27,092 nt of DNA, taken from NCBI GenBank assembly GCA_964452185.1, contig CAYVKO010000010.1:1-27092 (forward strand), in the 5' to 3' direction. The stretch is from SW-6-46-9 sp964452185. Lineage in GTDB: Bacteria > Patescibacteriota > Minisyncoccia > Phycocordibacterales > SW-6-46-9. The notes beneath the pieces were generated by a model. That model had not been told where the DNA came from, did no database searches, and saw nothing but the letters and a program-made list of their open reading frames with translations. Positions 1 to 7,678 of this stretch are shown here, one piece after another (position 1 is the stretch's first letter; each line of letters starts with the position of its first letter). A program made the position numbers and the translations under genes.

Positions 1-4
1 TAAA

Positions 5-30
5 AACACCTCTGATTATTCGGAGGTGTT
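5..30. terminator. Hairpin at window edge
   Basis: A perfect arm pair AACACCTC/GAGGTGTT (5-12 and 23-30) can be extended inward by T-G, G-C and A-T pairs. The A-run at 2-6 would be a U-tract on the minus strand, so the element fits a minus-strand terminator. It could also end a plus-strand gene lying before the window. Confidence 0.4.
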
Positions 31-43
31 AGAATACAAGTAC

Positions 44-214
44 ATGGACAAACTATTTACCAAAGACTTCTATAAATTTCTGTTCGGCTTCTTTTTGATT
101 ATCACGTTTGTACTTTTGGCTGTAGCAGGAGTGCAAATGCATAAAAAAACAGACGGCGAGGTAGAACCTCAACCGTCTGTTACTCCAAAATCCACGACTA
201 CCCAGGCTTTCTAA
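44..214 (+). CDS. Small single-pass membrane protein, hypothetical
   Basis: A 56-residue protein with a charged start (MDKLFTKDFYKF), one hydrophobic segment at about residues 13-34 and a polar, Pro/Thr-rich tail. I do not recognise a family. The frame is open from a GTG at 26, but that codon lies inside the hairpin at 5-30, so the ATG at 44 is preferred. The second half of the frame overlaps a strong minus-strand terminator (141-181) that serves the convergent yqeY gene. Either the gene accommodates that structure or the frame is fortuitous; the clear transmembrane segment favours a real gene. Confidence 0.45.
   Translation: MDKLFTKDFYKFLFGFFLIITFVLLAVAGVQMHKKTDGEVEPQPSVTPKSTTTQAF
141..181 (-). 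terminator. Rho-independent terminator of yqeY (minus strand)
   Basis: Two stacked stems, AACAGACGG/CCGTCTGTT (148-156 and 173-181) and GAGGT/ACCTC (158-162 and 166-170), are followed on the minus strand by a run of seven T (complement of the A-run 143-149). It lies 55 nt past the yqeY stop. Confidence 0.75.
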
Positions 215-235
215 TGCCTGCAGAAGACAAACCGG

Positions 236-691
236 CTATGACTGCAGTTTCTCTTGCACGATCTCCCGTACGTCATTGCCGTCGGTTGCCGGCCCGACTT
301 CGCTCATGACTGCTCCCATAACCTGTCCCATATCACTCATACCTTCGGCGCCTGTTTCGGCAATTTTCTCTTCGATGAGTGTTTCCAACTCTTCGTCGCT
401 CATTTTATCCGGAAGATAGCTTTCCAGGATTTCAAGCTCTTTTTGCTCTTTATCGGCCAGCTCGTCTCGGTCGCCGGCCTTGAACTCCTCAATAGCCTCC
501 CGGCGCTGTTTTGTCAGGCGGGCAATTACCGCCATCACTTCTTCATCGCTGAGCGAATCTTGTGGGGTTTGCCCTTCAGAAATCAGCTCGTTTGAGATAC
601 CGCTTTTGATATCACGCAGCACGGACAAACGCAGGTCATCACCCGACTTTAAAGCATCTTTTAGATCTGATTGTATATCTTCTTGTAACAT
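236..691 (-). CDS. yqeY: GatB/YqeY domain-containing protein
   Basis: A 151-residue protein, the usual length for free-standing YqeY. The family resembles the C-terminal tRNA-binding region of the GatB amidotransferase subunit; its own cellular role is not settled. Seen here are the amphipathic N-terminus (QEDIQSDLKDALKSGD), the LRLSVLRDIKSGI segment, the charged middle rich in Glu/Lys and the C-terminal GMSDMGQVMGAVM segment typical of the family. The start is decided by a -10 box TACTAT (698-703, minus strand) exactly 6 nt before the ATG, implying a leaderless mRNA. The gene is divergent from the DUF389 gene and ends before a strong terminator at 141-181. Confidence 0.93.
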   Translation of the reverse strand: MLQEDIQSDLKDALKSGDDLRLSVLRDIKSGISNELISEGQTPQDSLSDEEVMAVIARLTKQRREAIEEFKAGDRDELADKEQKELEILESYLPDKMSDEELETLIEEKIAETGAEGMSDMGQVMGAVMSEVGPATDGNDVREIVQEKLQS

Positions 692-697
692 ATCTTT

Positions 698-731
698 ATA
701 GTAGCATGAATCGTTTTTAATTTGCTACAAT
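698..731. promoter_or_regulatory. Divergent -10 boxes for yqeY and the DUF389 gene
   Basis: TACTAT on the minus strand (703 to 698) and TACAAT on the plus strand (726-731) each stand 6 nt before an ATG (691 on minus, 738 on plus). Transcription would then begin at or next to the A of each start codon. No good -35 box is visible for either. Confidence 0.65.
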
Positions 732-737
732 AGAAGT

Positions 738-1454
738 ATGAATAATACGGCTTTTTTGTCTCGCATATTTGAGCAAAAGCGCACAACGGAAAAACTAATC
801 GAGGAGTCGCAGGCAGATACAGACTTTTACCTGCTGCTTTCTTCTTCGGTATTTATTACTACACTCGGGCTTTTGATCAACAACCCGATTGTGGTTATTG
901 GCGCTATGCTTGTAGCGCCAATCTTGTTTCCGATCCTGGCGCTTGGGTTGGGGGTGGTAACCTCAAGTGGTGAAGCAATCCGGCGGGCTATCTCTATCCT
1001 GGGTCGGTCTATCGGGGTCGGAGTTGCTATTTCGTTTGTTACGGCGTTTTTGATCCGGACAAACGGATTCACCGAACAACTCGAGCTTTTGGTAAACCCC
1101 GATCTTTTCATTTTCTTTCTTATTTCATTTGCTGCCGGTATCGTGGCAACCTTCTCCTGGGTTGACCAGAAGACAGCTCTTTCGTTTCCGGGAGTGGCTA
1201 TCACAGTATCCTTAGTACCGCCACTTTCGGCTATAGGCACAGCGCTAGCGCTTTTGTCCACCGAACTTTTTGTCGGGGCACTACTCTTGTTTTTTGTAAA
1301 CCTGCTTGGTGTTGTGCTAGCTAGCATTATGGTTTTTTCTTTCTTTGGTTTTTCACAAGTGCGAGCGTGGCAGGATGAGCGGATTCGGGAAGAGGCGGCG
1401 GGGTCGGAAGATGAAGTGGATAGTTACATTTCAGATAATAATCCAACCAACTAA
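738..1454 (+). CDS. DUF389 (TIGR00341-type) membrane protein
   Basis: A 238-residue polytopic protein with about six hydrophobic segments between residues 29 and 204 and acidic, charged ends. The family signatures GAMLVAPILFP (residues 55-65) and PGVAITVSLVPPL (151-163) are intact. DUF389 proteins are integral membrane proteins of unknown biochemical function, some with an extra cytosolic domain that is absent here. The next gene, an SLC13/RCK permease, begins 51 nt downstream on the same strand, followed by a P-type ATPase, so a role in ion or metabolite transport is suggested by context only. The start is supported by TACAAT 6 nt upstream. Confidence 0.9.
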   Translation: MNNTAFLSRIFEQKRTTEKLIEESQADTDFYLLLSSSVFITTLGLLINNPIVVIGAMLVAPILFPILALGLGVVTSSGEAIRRAISILGRSIGVGVAISFVTAFLIRTNGFTEQLELLVNPDLFIFFLISFAAGIVATFSWVDQKTALSFPGVAITVSLVPPLSAIGTALALLSTELFVGALLLFFVNLLGVVLASIMVFSFFGFSQVRAWQDERIREEAAGSEDEVDSYISDNNPTN

Positions 1455-1479
1455 AACATGAATGATGTAGTTAGTTTCT

Positions 1480-1492
1480 CTCAAAATTTGAG
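1480..1492. promoter_or_regulatory. 13-nt palindrome ahead of the SLC13 permease gene
   Basis: CTCAAAATTTGAG is a perfect inverted repeat around a central A, 14 nt before the permease start. It could be an operator, but no regulator is recognised nearby and short AT-rich palindromes arise by chance. Confidence 0.25.
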
Positions 1493-1505
1493 TAAGTAGA
1501 TAAGC

Positions 1506-3434
1506 ATGATAGATTTCATTACTCAACTCATATATGCAGTGATAGATCTTCCGCTTTCGCAGATTATCGTCTTTGCTACGTTAATAGCAACAGTGGTGGC
1601 ATTCATGTGGGGGCGGTTTCGCTATGACGTTGTTGCACTATTAGCGTTGCTTGTTGTGATTATCACCGGAGTACTCCCGATTCAGGAGGCTTTTAGCGGA
1701 TTTACGCACCCGGCGGTAATCATTGTTGCTTCTATGTTCGTTCTGTCGCAAGCTCTTGTTAACTCCGGGGTTGTTGAGTATGTTACTCAGTATTTATCTG
1801 GCTTAGAAGGTCGTCCGATGTTGCAGCTCCTGCTTTTGACTACTTTTGTGGCGATTGCATCCGGTTTCTTGGCTAACGTCGGAGCCTTGGCGTTTTCAAT
1901 CCCTATTGCTATTAAAATGGCAGAGGAGAGCGATGTGTCAGCTTCCATGTTTTTGATGCCAGTGGCCTTTGCTTCACACTTAGGGGCATTTCTTACTTTG
2001 ATTGGGTCGGCTAGCAACTTAATTATTTCTGGCTATCGATCAGATGCAGTAGGGGCTGGCTTTGAAATGTTTGACTTTGCTTCAATCGGTGTCGGGGTGC
2101 TTGTTGTCGGTGTCCTGTTTTTGGCGCTTATTAGTTGGCGTCTGTTACCTAACCGAAAAAAGGGTTCGGAAGACGAAGAGCTTTTTGATGTTGAAAACTA
2201 TTTGACAGAAATGCGGGTCCCGGAAGAATCTCCTGCAGTCGGTTCTCGTCTTGCGGATCTTTCTCCAGAAGACAACAGTGATTTAATGTTTATAGCTGTA
2301 ATCAGAGACGGTAACCATTTCTACCACCCAACATCGGAAGTGATCTTGCAGCCCGGTGATACGATTTTGCTGCAAGATGACGTTGAGTCATTGACTGAAC
2401 TAAAAGAAGCTAACGGATTAACCCTGGCTGGAGAGCGAGCAAAAGAAGCTTACATTAATAATGATGATGAAACGGTGGATATCGAAGCGGTGGTGACTCG
2501 AGAATCTCCTTTGGTTAACCACACCTGGAAACAGGTTCCGCTTGCTGTTCATTACGGCGTTAATCTTCTGGCTGCTTCTCGGTCCGGGGGTCAGCTCAGA
2601 AAACCACTCGACAGTCTCCGTTTTGAGGATGGGGATGTTTTGTTGTTGCGTGGGCGACAAGATAGCATTCGTCACACAATCAGGAAGCTTGGCTGCCTTC
2701 CGCTGGAAAGCCGCAACTTGAATTTCGGACGACATCGCAAGATGATAACAACACTCGGGTTATTCCTTGCTGCTGTTTTGGCTGCTACATTTGGACTGTT
2801 GCCGGTGTCGGTAGTGTTGCTTGTGGCTGCAGTATCAGCTGTATTGATTAATTTAGTAGGGGTCAAAGAGGTGTATGAAAGTATTAACTGGTCTGTGATT
2901 ATATTGTTGGGGGCTATCATTAGTTTTGGAAGAGCGTTGGTGGTAAGCGGGGCTACAGACCAAATAGCCACCGGTATTACCTCGCTTGCTCAGTATGTAT
3001 CGCCAACCATGATGGTCATAGCCGTTTTGGTCGTTACCTCTCTGTTGTCCGATTTTGTAAATGCAAACGTGGCGGCGGTAGTGATGGCTCCGGTGGGTAT
3101 CATGACGGCTACAACCATAGGTGTTTCTATTGATCCATTGTTGATGGCGGTTGCTGTGGGAGCAAACATGGCGTTTTTGACCCCGACGGCACATGAGTCA
3201 AATACGTTGGTGATGGGGCCCGGCGGATACAAGTACAGAGATTTCTGGAAGCTTGGCTTACCGTTGGAGATAATCATTGCAGCTGTGTCTGTTCCGTTGA
3301 TTCTTTTCTTCTGGCCACTTCATCCTGAAAATGAAGCCACCACCATGCGGCCGGCACACGATATTCAGCTTCAGAGAACTTCTACTCATCTGGTAACTGA
3401 AAAACCAGAATTACCGATTTCTATTTATGAATAA
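1506..3434 (+). CDS. SLC13 (DASS)-family permease with two RCK-C domains
   Basis: A 642-residue membrane transporter. Two blocks of transmembrane helices (residues about 15-212 and 410-610) flank a cytosolic insert of about 200 residues that reads as two TrkA-C/RCK-C domains, roughly 235-305 (with ILQPGDTILLQDD) and 320-400 (with RFEDGDVLLLRGR). Each membrane half carries an SN(T)-type substrate-site motif: GSASNLIISG near residue 168 and ESNTLVMGPG near 564. The family moves dicarboxylates, sulfate or similar anions, usually with sodium; the substrate cannot be told here. RCK-C domains bind small ligands and may gate transport. The stop codon overlaps the start of the downstream ATPase gene by 8 nt, implying translational coupling. 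Confidence 0.9.
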   Translation: MIDFITQLIYAVIDLPLSQIIVFATLIATVVAFMWGRFRYDVVALLALLVVIITGVLPIQEAFSGFTHPAVIIVASMFVLSQALVNSGVVEYVTQYLSGLEGRPMLQLLLLTTFVAIASGFLANVGALAFSIPIAIKMAEESDVSASMFLMPVAFASHLGAFLTLIGSASNLIISGYRSDAVGAGFEMFDFASIGVGVLVVGVLFLALISWRLLPNRKKGSEDEELFDVENYLTEMRVPEESPAVGSRLADLSPEDNSDLMFIAVIRDGNHFYHPTSEVILQPGDTILLQDDVESLTELKEANGLTLAGERAKEAYINNDDETVDIEAVVTRESPLVNHTWKQVPLAVHYGVNLLAASRSGGQLRKPLDSLRFEDGDVLLLRGRQDSIRHTIRKLGCLPLESRNLNFGRHRKMITTLGLFLAAVLAATFGLLPVSVVLLVAAVSAVLINLVGVKEVYESINWSVIILLGAIISFGRALVVSGATDQIATGITSLAQYVSPTMMVIAVLVVTSLLSDFVNANVAAVVMAPVGIMTATTIGVSIDPLLMAVAVGANMAFLTPTAHESNTLVMGPGGYKYRDFWKLGLPLEIIIAAVSVPLILFFWPLHPENEATTMRPAHDIQLQRTSTHLVTEKPELPISIYE

Positions 3435-6153
3435 AATCGATCCCAAAAATCAATCCACTCAGTCCAACAGTGAAAAATCGAGTTGGTACTTGTTGGCGGC
3501 AGAGGCAGTTATGAGTCAGCTGAAGGTGAGCCCGGGAACCGGCCTGGATTTGTCTGCTGTAAAAAAAGCACGTGATAAATATGGTACTAACGAACTCACA
3601 GAAAGGGAGCAAGTTACGACCGTAGACCGGTTTGTGAAGCAGTTTGAAAATCCGCTGATAATCATTCTTCTGGTAGCCGGTGGTGCCACACTTCTTTTGG
3701 GTGAGTATGTGGACATGATGGTTATTTTCATTGCGGTCTTGGTGAACGTGGTGGTAGGTACTATTCAGGAGGAGCGTGCTTCGAATGCGTTTTCGGCACT
3801 CAAAGAAAGCCAAAGCCGGGAAGCTACAGTTATACGTGACGGAGACAGACGGGTTGTTCCGGCTGAAGACGTGGTGGTGGGTGACGTTGTTGAGCTGGAT
3901 GCCGGAGACTACGTTTCGGCGGATATGCGGCTAATTGAGGAAGAGAATCTCAAAGTAAATGAAGCCTCGCTTACGGGAGAGTGGATGAGTGTTCCTAAGG
4001 ATGCTGACAAGATTACAGAAGAAAGGCCGGTGCCTGACCGGGTCAATATGGCATACAAAGGCACGCTGGTGGATTCAGGAGCTGGAAAAGGGGTTGTTGT
4101 GGCGGTTGGCGACCAGACAGAGCTTGGAAAGATAGCCAAGGAGCTGACCTCCAAAGAGGAAACCGACACCCCTATCCAGCGTCATATGCGACGCTTGGCA
4201 CAGTTCCTCTCGATTATCTCTGTGCTGATTGTTGCGCTTATTTTCATACTGGGAGTAATTCGGGGAGAGGGGCTGGTGGAGATGCTTCTTATGTCCATTG
4301 CGGTGGCTGTAAGCGTGGTTCCGGAGGGTCTGCCGGCGGCGGTGACGGTTGTGCTGGCTATCGGTATGGAGAACATTCTTTCTCGGGGCGGGTTGGTGAA
4401 AAACCTTCGAGCTGCTGAAACGCTCGGTTCTACAACGGTGATAATGACAGACAAGACCGGTACGCTTACGCAAGCCAAGATGGCGGTTGCGGAGCTTATA
4501 AGTTCAGGCAAGATGTCAGGAGAAGCACCGGATAAATCTATGGGAGGCGGAAACCTGTCTTCACCTCAAAAGCACCTTCTTGAAGGAGCCATGACCAACT
4601 CCAACGCTTTTGTTGAAACTAGTAATGGTAAGCAGACTGTACATGGTCAACCAATCGAGAAAGCGATAGTTGTCCGTGGACTAGAGGCCGGTTTTGATAA
4701 AGAGGAGATAGACAAGCGGCGCAAAGACTTCCTTACTTTTTCTTCTGAAAATCGTTTTGCAGCCAGTGTAAGCGAGCCCAAAGCCGGAAAGTCGAGAGGG
4801 CAGAATGAGCTTTTTGTCAGCGGAGCTCCGGAGCTGCTTTTGGAACACTCAAGCAAGTTAAGCACTGAAGCTGGAAATGAGACCTTAACAGAAGAGAAGC
4901 GAAAACAGATCGAAGCGGTACAAACTCAAAAAAGCAGTGAAGGTAAACGCATTATTGCAGTAGCCTACAAACCGCATGCCGCTGAAAAGATAGAAAAAGA
5001 AGATGAGGGAACACCGGCCGAAGGGCAGATTGAAGACCTTGTATTCTTAGGATTAATATCATTTGAAGACCCGATTCGAGATGATGTACCGGATGCCATA
5101 AAGCAAGCGAAAAGTGCCGGAGTGCATGTTTTGATGATTACCGGAGACAACAGCAACACGGCTTCGTTTGTGGCCAAGAACGCCGGGATAGCCGAAGGTC
5201 ATGTCCGTCCGGTAACCGGCAGTGACTTAGATGAAATGCACGATAAAGGAGTTGTTCGGGCCGTAACAGAAAGAAATGTATTTGCTCGTATACTCCCCAG
5301 CCAAAAACTTCGAGTATCTCGTTTACTTCGGGATCAATCGGAGGTTGTGGCTATGACTGGTGACGGTGTTAATGACGCGCCGGCACTTCGCTCGGCGGAC
5401 ATTGGTGTGTCAGTTGGGTCGGGTACTGAGGTGGCCAAAGAGGCTTCTGACCTGATTCTTTTAGACGACAGTTTTTCGATTATCGTATCAGCAATCGAGG
5501 AGGGGCGCCGAATTATTGATAACTTAAAGAAGATTGTAGCCCACCTTCTTTCTGCCAGCTTTGGTGAGATATTTCTGATTGCCGGTGCTTTGGTGGTGAG
5601 CTTACCGCTTCCTATTCTCCCGGCTCAGATTCTTTGGATCAATATTGTTGAAGGTGGGCTGCTGACGTTTGTGTTTGCATTCGAGCCACCGGCGGCGGAT
5701 GTTATGAAGCGAGACCCCAGGGAGGGGCGAGTGCAGGATCTTATCAGCACGCCAATAAAATGGCTTATATTTGCCAGCGGAACCATTACCGGGTTGGCTG
5801 CTTTTGGTCTTTACACTTGGTTACACTCATCCGGAATTGCCTTGGGAAATATACGCACCATTATGTTTGTTGTACTGACTATAGATGCGCTTCTTTTCAC
5901 GTTGTCTTTGAAGAACTTCTATCAGCCGCTTCACAAAATCGACTTCACCAACAACAAAATCCTCTTTGTATCGCTGGCTTTGAGTATTGCGGCACTGTTG
6001 GCAGCTTTGTTTATAGCACCGCTTCGACAGCTTCTTAGCCTTACGGTACTGTCCGGTATGGATTGGATGCTTCTTGCCGGTGTCGGTATCTTTGATCTGG
6101 CTGTGGTTGAGATTGCTAAATACTTTTTGTTTCAGCACAAACAGACGGAGTGA
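3427..6153 (+). CDS. P2-type cation-transporting ATPase, altered ion site
   Basis: A 908-residue P-type ATPase of the calcium-pump-like (P2) subclass. Visible parts: N-terminal cation ATPase domain; actuator loop TGEW at 183-186 in place of the usual TGES; M4 motif PEGLP with E300; phosphorylated D342 in DKTGTLT; nucleotide loop SGAPE at 465-469, where most relatives have KGAPE; TGDGVND at 644-650; and a C-terminal set of membrane helices. Ion-site residues differ from calcium pumps: M5 reads SASFGE (E714 kept; the Asn equivalent of SERCA N768 is S711) and M6 reads NIVEGG (N739 kept; SERCA T799 and D800 become E742 and G743). The transported ion is therefore uncertain. The start codon lies inside the end of the permease gene, so the two are probably co-translated. 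Confidence 0.92.
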   Translation: MNKIDPKNQSTQSNSEKSSWYLLAAEAVMSQLKVSPGTGLDLSAVKKARDKYGTNELTEREQVTTVDRFVKQFENPLIIILLVAGGATLLLGEYVDMMVIFIAVLVNVVVGTIQEERASNAFSALKESQSREATVIRDGDRRVVPAEDVVVGDVVELDAGDYVSADMRLIEEENLKVNEASLTGEWMSVPKDADKITEERPVPDRVNMAYKGTLVDSGAGKGVVVAVGDQTELGKIAKELTSKEETDTPIQRHMRRLAQFLSIISVLIVALIFILGVIRGEGLVEMLLMSIAVAVSVVPEGLPAAVTVVLAIGMENILSRGGLVKNLRAAETLGSTTVIMTDKTGTLTQAKMAVAELISSGKMSGEAPDKSMGGGNLSSPQKHLLEGAMTNSNAFVETSNGKQTVHGQPIEKAIVVRGLEAGFDKEEIDKRRKDFLTFSSENRFAASVSEPKAGKSRGQNELFVSGAPELLLEHSSKLSTEAGNETLTEEKRKQIEAVQTQKSSEGKRIIAVAYKPHAAEKIEKEDEGTPAEGQIEDLVFLGLISFEDPIRDDVPDAIKQAKSAGVHVLMITGDNSNTASFVAKNAGIAEGHVRPVTGSDLDEMHDKGVVRAVTERNVFARILPSQKLRVSRLLRDQSEVVAMTGDGVNDAPALRSADIGVSVGSGTEVAKEASDLILLDDSFSIIVSAIEEGRRIIDNLKKIVAHLLSASFGEIFLIAGALVVSLPLPILPAQILWINIVEGGLLTFVFAFEPPAADVMKRDPREGRVQDLISTPIKWLIFASGTITGLAAFGLYTWLHSSGIALGNIRTIMFVVLTIDALLFTLSLKNFYQPLHKIDFTNNKILFVSLALSIAALLAALFIAPLRQLLSLTVLSGMDWMLLAGVGIFDLAVVEIAKYFLFQHKQTE

Positions 6154-6159
6154 TACAAT
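6154..6159 (+). promoter_or_regulatory. -10 box for rmuC
   Basis: TACAAT starts one base after the ATPase stop codon and stands 9 nt before the rmuC ATG. This suggests that rmuC has its own near-leaderless transcript. Confidence 0.5.
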
Positions 6160-6168
6160 ACGCACACC

Positions 6169-7209
6169 ATGGATCCAACTACAGCCATCATCATCGTTGC
6201 GTTGTTAACCATACCTTTGCATATTGGGGTAGCCTGGTTTTTTCATCGCAATAGTTCAGATACAGCGGTTCGGCACGAAGTTCTCAAAGAGCGTCTTGAG
6301 AATATGAACAAAAAACTCGAGAGAAACTCGGAGAAAATGCGCGAGACAGTGGAGGGGCAGTTTAAGGATTCTCGCAGCTTAATTAAAGAAATAACCAAAG
6401 AAGTTGAGGCGGTCAAAAAGACTAACGAAAATGTTCTGGATATCACTGAGAGCCTGGAGGATCTCGAGCGAGTTTTAAAAAATCAAAAAGAGCGTGGTGC
6501 GCTTGGCGAAGCCGGCCTCAGTCTTATTTTGGAGAATTTACTGCCACCGAATGCTTTTTCTTTGCAGTATAAGTTTGAAGATGGCGATTTGGTAGATGCG
6601 GTGATAAAAGCCAAGGACGGTATTATCCCGGTTGATGCGAAGTTCCCGCTCTCCAATTATCAGCGCTTGATAGAGGTGGATGATAAAGATAAGAAAGAAA
6701 AGCTCGAGCAGAAATTTAAAACTGACCTGAAGGGTCGTATTGATGAGACATCCAAGTATATTCGCCCCGAAGAAGATACACTGCCGTTTGCGCTTATGTA
6801 TGTACCGGCCGAGGGTGTCTACTATGACCTTTTGGTAAACAAGGTTGGGTCATCTGGTGCTAACCCGCGAAACCTGATTGAGTATGCACACGAAAAGAGT
6901 GTAATTATTGTCTCACCGACGACCTTAGCGGCGTACTTACATACAATCTTGCAGGGTCTGCGAGCGTTTCGGGTAGAGAAGAATGCCGAGCGTATTCAAG
7001 AAGGGATTGATGAACTAAGAAAGCACCTTCGATCGTATGAAGATGCACACAAGGGGTTGGGTAAGCATCTCAACACTGTTGTTAACAAATACGATAAGTC
7101 CAGCCGCAAGCTTCGGGGGATTGGCCGGGATATTCGGCAGATTACTGACGGCGATTTTGATCTTGATGGGGTAGAGGCGGAAAATCCGCAACTACGAGAT
7201 GACGGTTGA
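6169..7209 (+). CDS. rmuC: RmuC family DNA recombination protein
   Basis: A 346-residue protein with an N-terminal membrane anchor (residues 5-24), a long charged coiled coil (about 32-108) and a RmuC domain (about 105-330). The domain carries RGALGEAGL (109-117) and the nuclease-like LVDAVI...PVDAKFP segment with D143, D156 and K158, as expected for this PD-(D/E)XK-related fold. RmuC limits inversions and other rearrangements at short inverted repeats in E. coli; the exact reaction is not settled. It is immediately followed by tRNA-fMet, whose probable -35 box overlaps the rmuC stop codon. The nearby repeat- and tRNA-rich regions make its presence notable but prove nothing. Confidence 0.92.
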   Translation: MDPTTAIIIVALLTIPLHIGVAWFFHRNSSDTAVRHEVLKERLENMNKKLERNSEKMRETVEGQFKDSRSLIKEITKEVEAVKKTNENVLDITESLEDLERVLKNQKERGALGEAGLSLILENLLPPNAFSLQYKFEDGDLVDAVIKAKDGIIPVDAKFPLSNYQRLIEVDDKDKKEKLEQKFKTDLKGRIDETSKYIRPEEDTLPFALMYVPAEGVYYDLLVNKVGSSGANPRNLIEYAHEKSVIIVSPTTLAAYLHTILQGLRAFRVEKNAERIQEGIDELRKHLRSYEDAHKGLGKHLNTVVNKYDKSSRKLRGIGRDIRQITDGDFDLDGVEAENPQLRDDG

Positions 7210-7233
7210 CATACAAGAATACTGTAATATCAT
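7206..7233 (+). promoter_or_regulatory. Promoter of tRNA-fMet
   Basis: TTGACA (7206-7211), 16 nt, TATCAT (7228-7233). The -35 box contains the rmuC stop codon, and the tRNA begins about 18 nt after the expected start site. Confidence 0.6.
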
Positions 7234-7257
7234 AGTGAGCAGTAGAGACAATATTAT

Positions 7258-7328
7258 CGCGGGGTGGAGGAATGGTACCTCGAGAGGCTCATAACCTCTA
7301 GGTGCGGGTTCAAATCCCGCCCCCGCAA
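7258..7328 (+). tRNA. Initiator tRNA-fMet (anticodon CAT)
   Basis: A complete cloverleaf: acceptor CGCGGGG/CCCCGCA with the C1-A72 mismatch that marks bacterial initiators, D stem GAGG/CCTC giving A11-U24 (also an initiator trait), anticodon stem AGAGG/CCTCT with loop CTCATAA, and T arm GCGGG-TTCAAAT-CCCGC. The discriminator is A. CCA is not encoded: the bases that follow are CAA. The anticodon stem has A29-U41, G30-C40, G31-C39 instead of the usual three G-C pairs. The 3' end is part of a perfect hairpin (7325-7351) and is duplicated at 7683-7697, beyond the GIY-YIG gene. Confidence 0.95.
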
Positions 7329-7351
7329 CAATTTTCGCAGAAAATTGTTGC
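7325..7351. repeat. 12-bp perfect inverted repeat using the tRNA-fMet 3' end
   Basis: GCAACAATTTTC (7325-7336) and GAAAATTGTTGC (7340-7351) are perfect complements around a 3-nt loop. The left arm is the last four bases of the tRNA and what follows. No U-tract follows, so it is a poor terminator. It may be a processing signal, or a site that mirrors the tRNA end. Confidence 0.75.
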
Positions 7352-7380
7352 GAGGCTCGCCAAGGGCGGCCCGCAACATC

Positions 7381-7414
7381 ACACAAACCTCACCTCGATG
7401 GTGGGGTTTTGTGT
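7381..7414 (+). terminator. Terminator-like hairpin between tRNA-fMet and the GIY-YIG gene
   Basis: Arms 7381-7394 and 7400-7414 pair over 14 bp with a single bulged T and a TCGAT loop. The T-rich stretch sits within the 3' arm and is followed by TACTTT. It probably ends the tRNA transcript. Confidence 0.5.
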
Positions 7415-7426
7415 TACTTTGGAAAC

Positions 7427-7678
7427 ATGTACTACGTTTATATACTCCTAAGCGATAAAGATAATCGTACATATGTGGGCTATACGAGTGACGTAAAGCG
7501 ACGAATTAAAGAGCATAAAAACGGTCGGGTTAAAGCCACTAAACATCGACGACCACTTAAGTTATTCCACCTTGAAAAATTCGACACAAAACGAGAAGCT
7601 AAAGAGCGAGAACAGTGGTACAAGACTAGTTCTGGTAGAAATAAGATGAAAAAAATATTCGATAAAAAAGATATGTGA
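7427..7678 (+). CDS. Small GIY-YIG nuclease domain protein
   Basis: An 83-residue stand-alone GIY-YIG domain. The two strand motifs are VYI (residues 4-6) and YVG (16-18), followed by the basic helix DVKRRIKEH (22-30) and the Glu-bearing helix AKEREQWYK (58-66) that supplies the metal-binding acid. Length and layout resemble the UPF0213/YhbQ-like group; biological roles there are mostly unknown. The ATG at 7427 is chosen because the frame upstream lies in the hairpin. The gene lies between the tRNA-fMet 3' end and an exact 15-bp copy of that end, and its stop codon (7676-7678) meets the second copy directly. The segment therefore looks like an insertion at the tRNA end. Confidence 0.9.
   Translation: MYYVYILLSDKDNRTYVGYTSDVKRRIKEHKNGRVKATKHRRPLKLFHLEKFDTKREAKEREQWYKTSSGRNKMKKIFDKKDM

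Noticed and set aside
4075..4511. Long minus-strand frames inside the P-type ATPase gene
   Set aside because: They lie opposite a clear ATPase with intact motifs, and their composition is typical of antisense shadows.
7192..7472. Minus-strand frames across tRNA-fMet (reading GAGFEPAPRGYEPLEVPF and RDLNPHLEVMSLSRYHSSTPR)
   Set aside because: These are antisense translations of the tRNA and its flanks, a well-known class of false gene.
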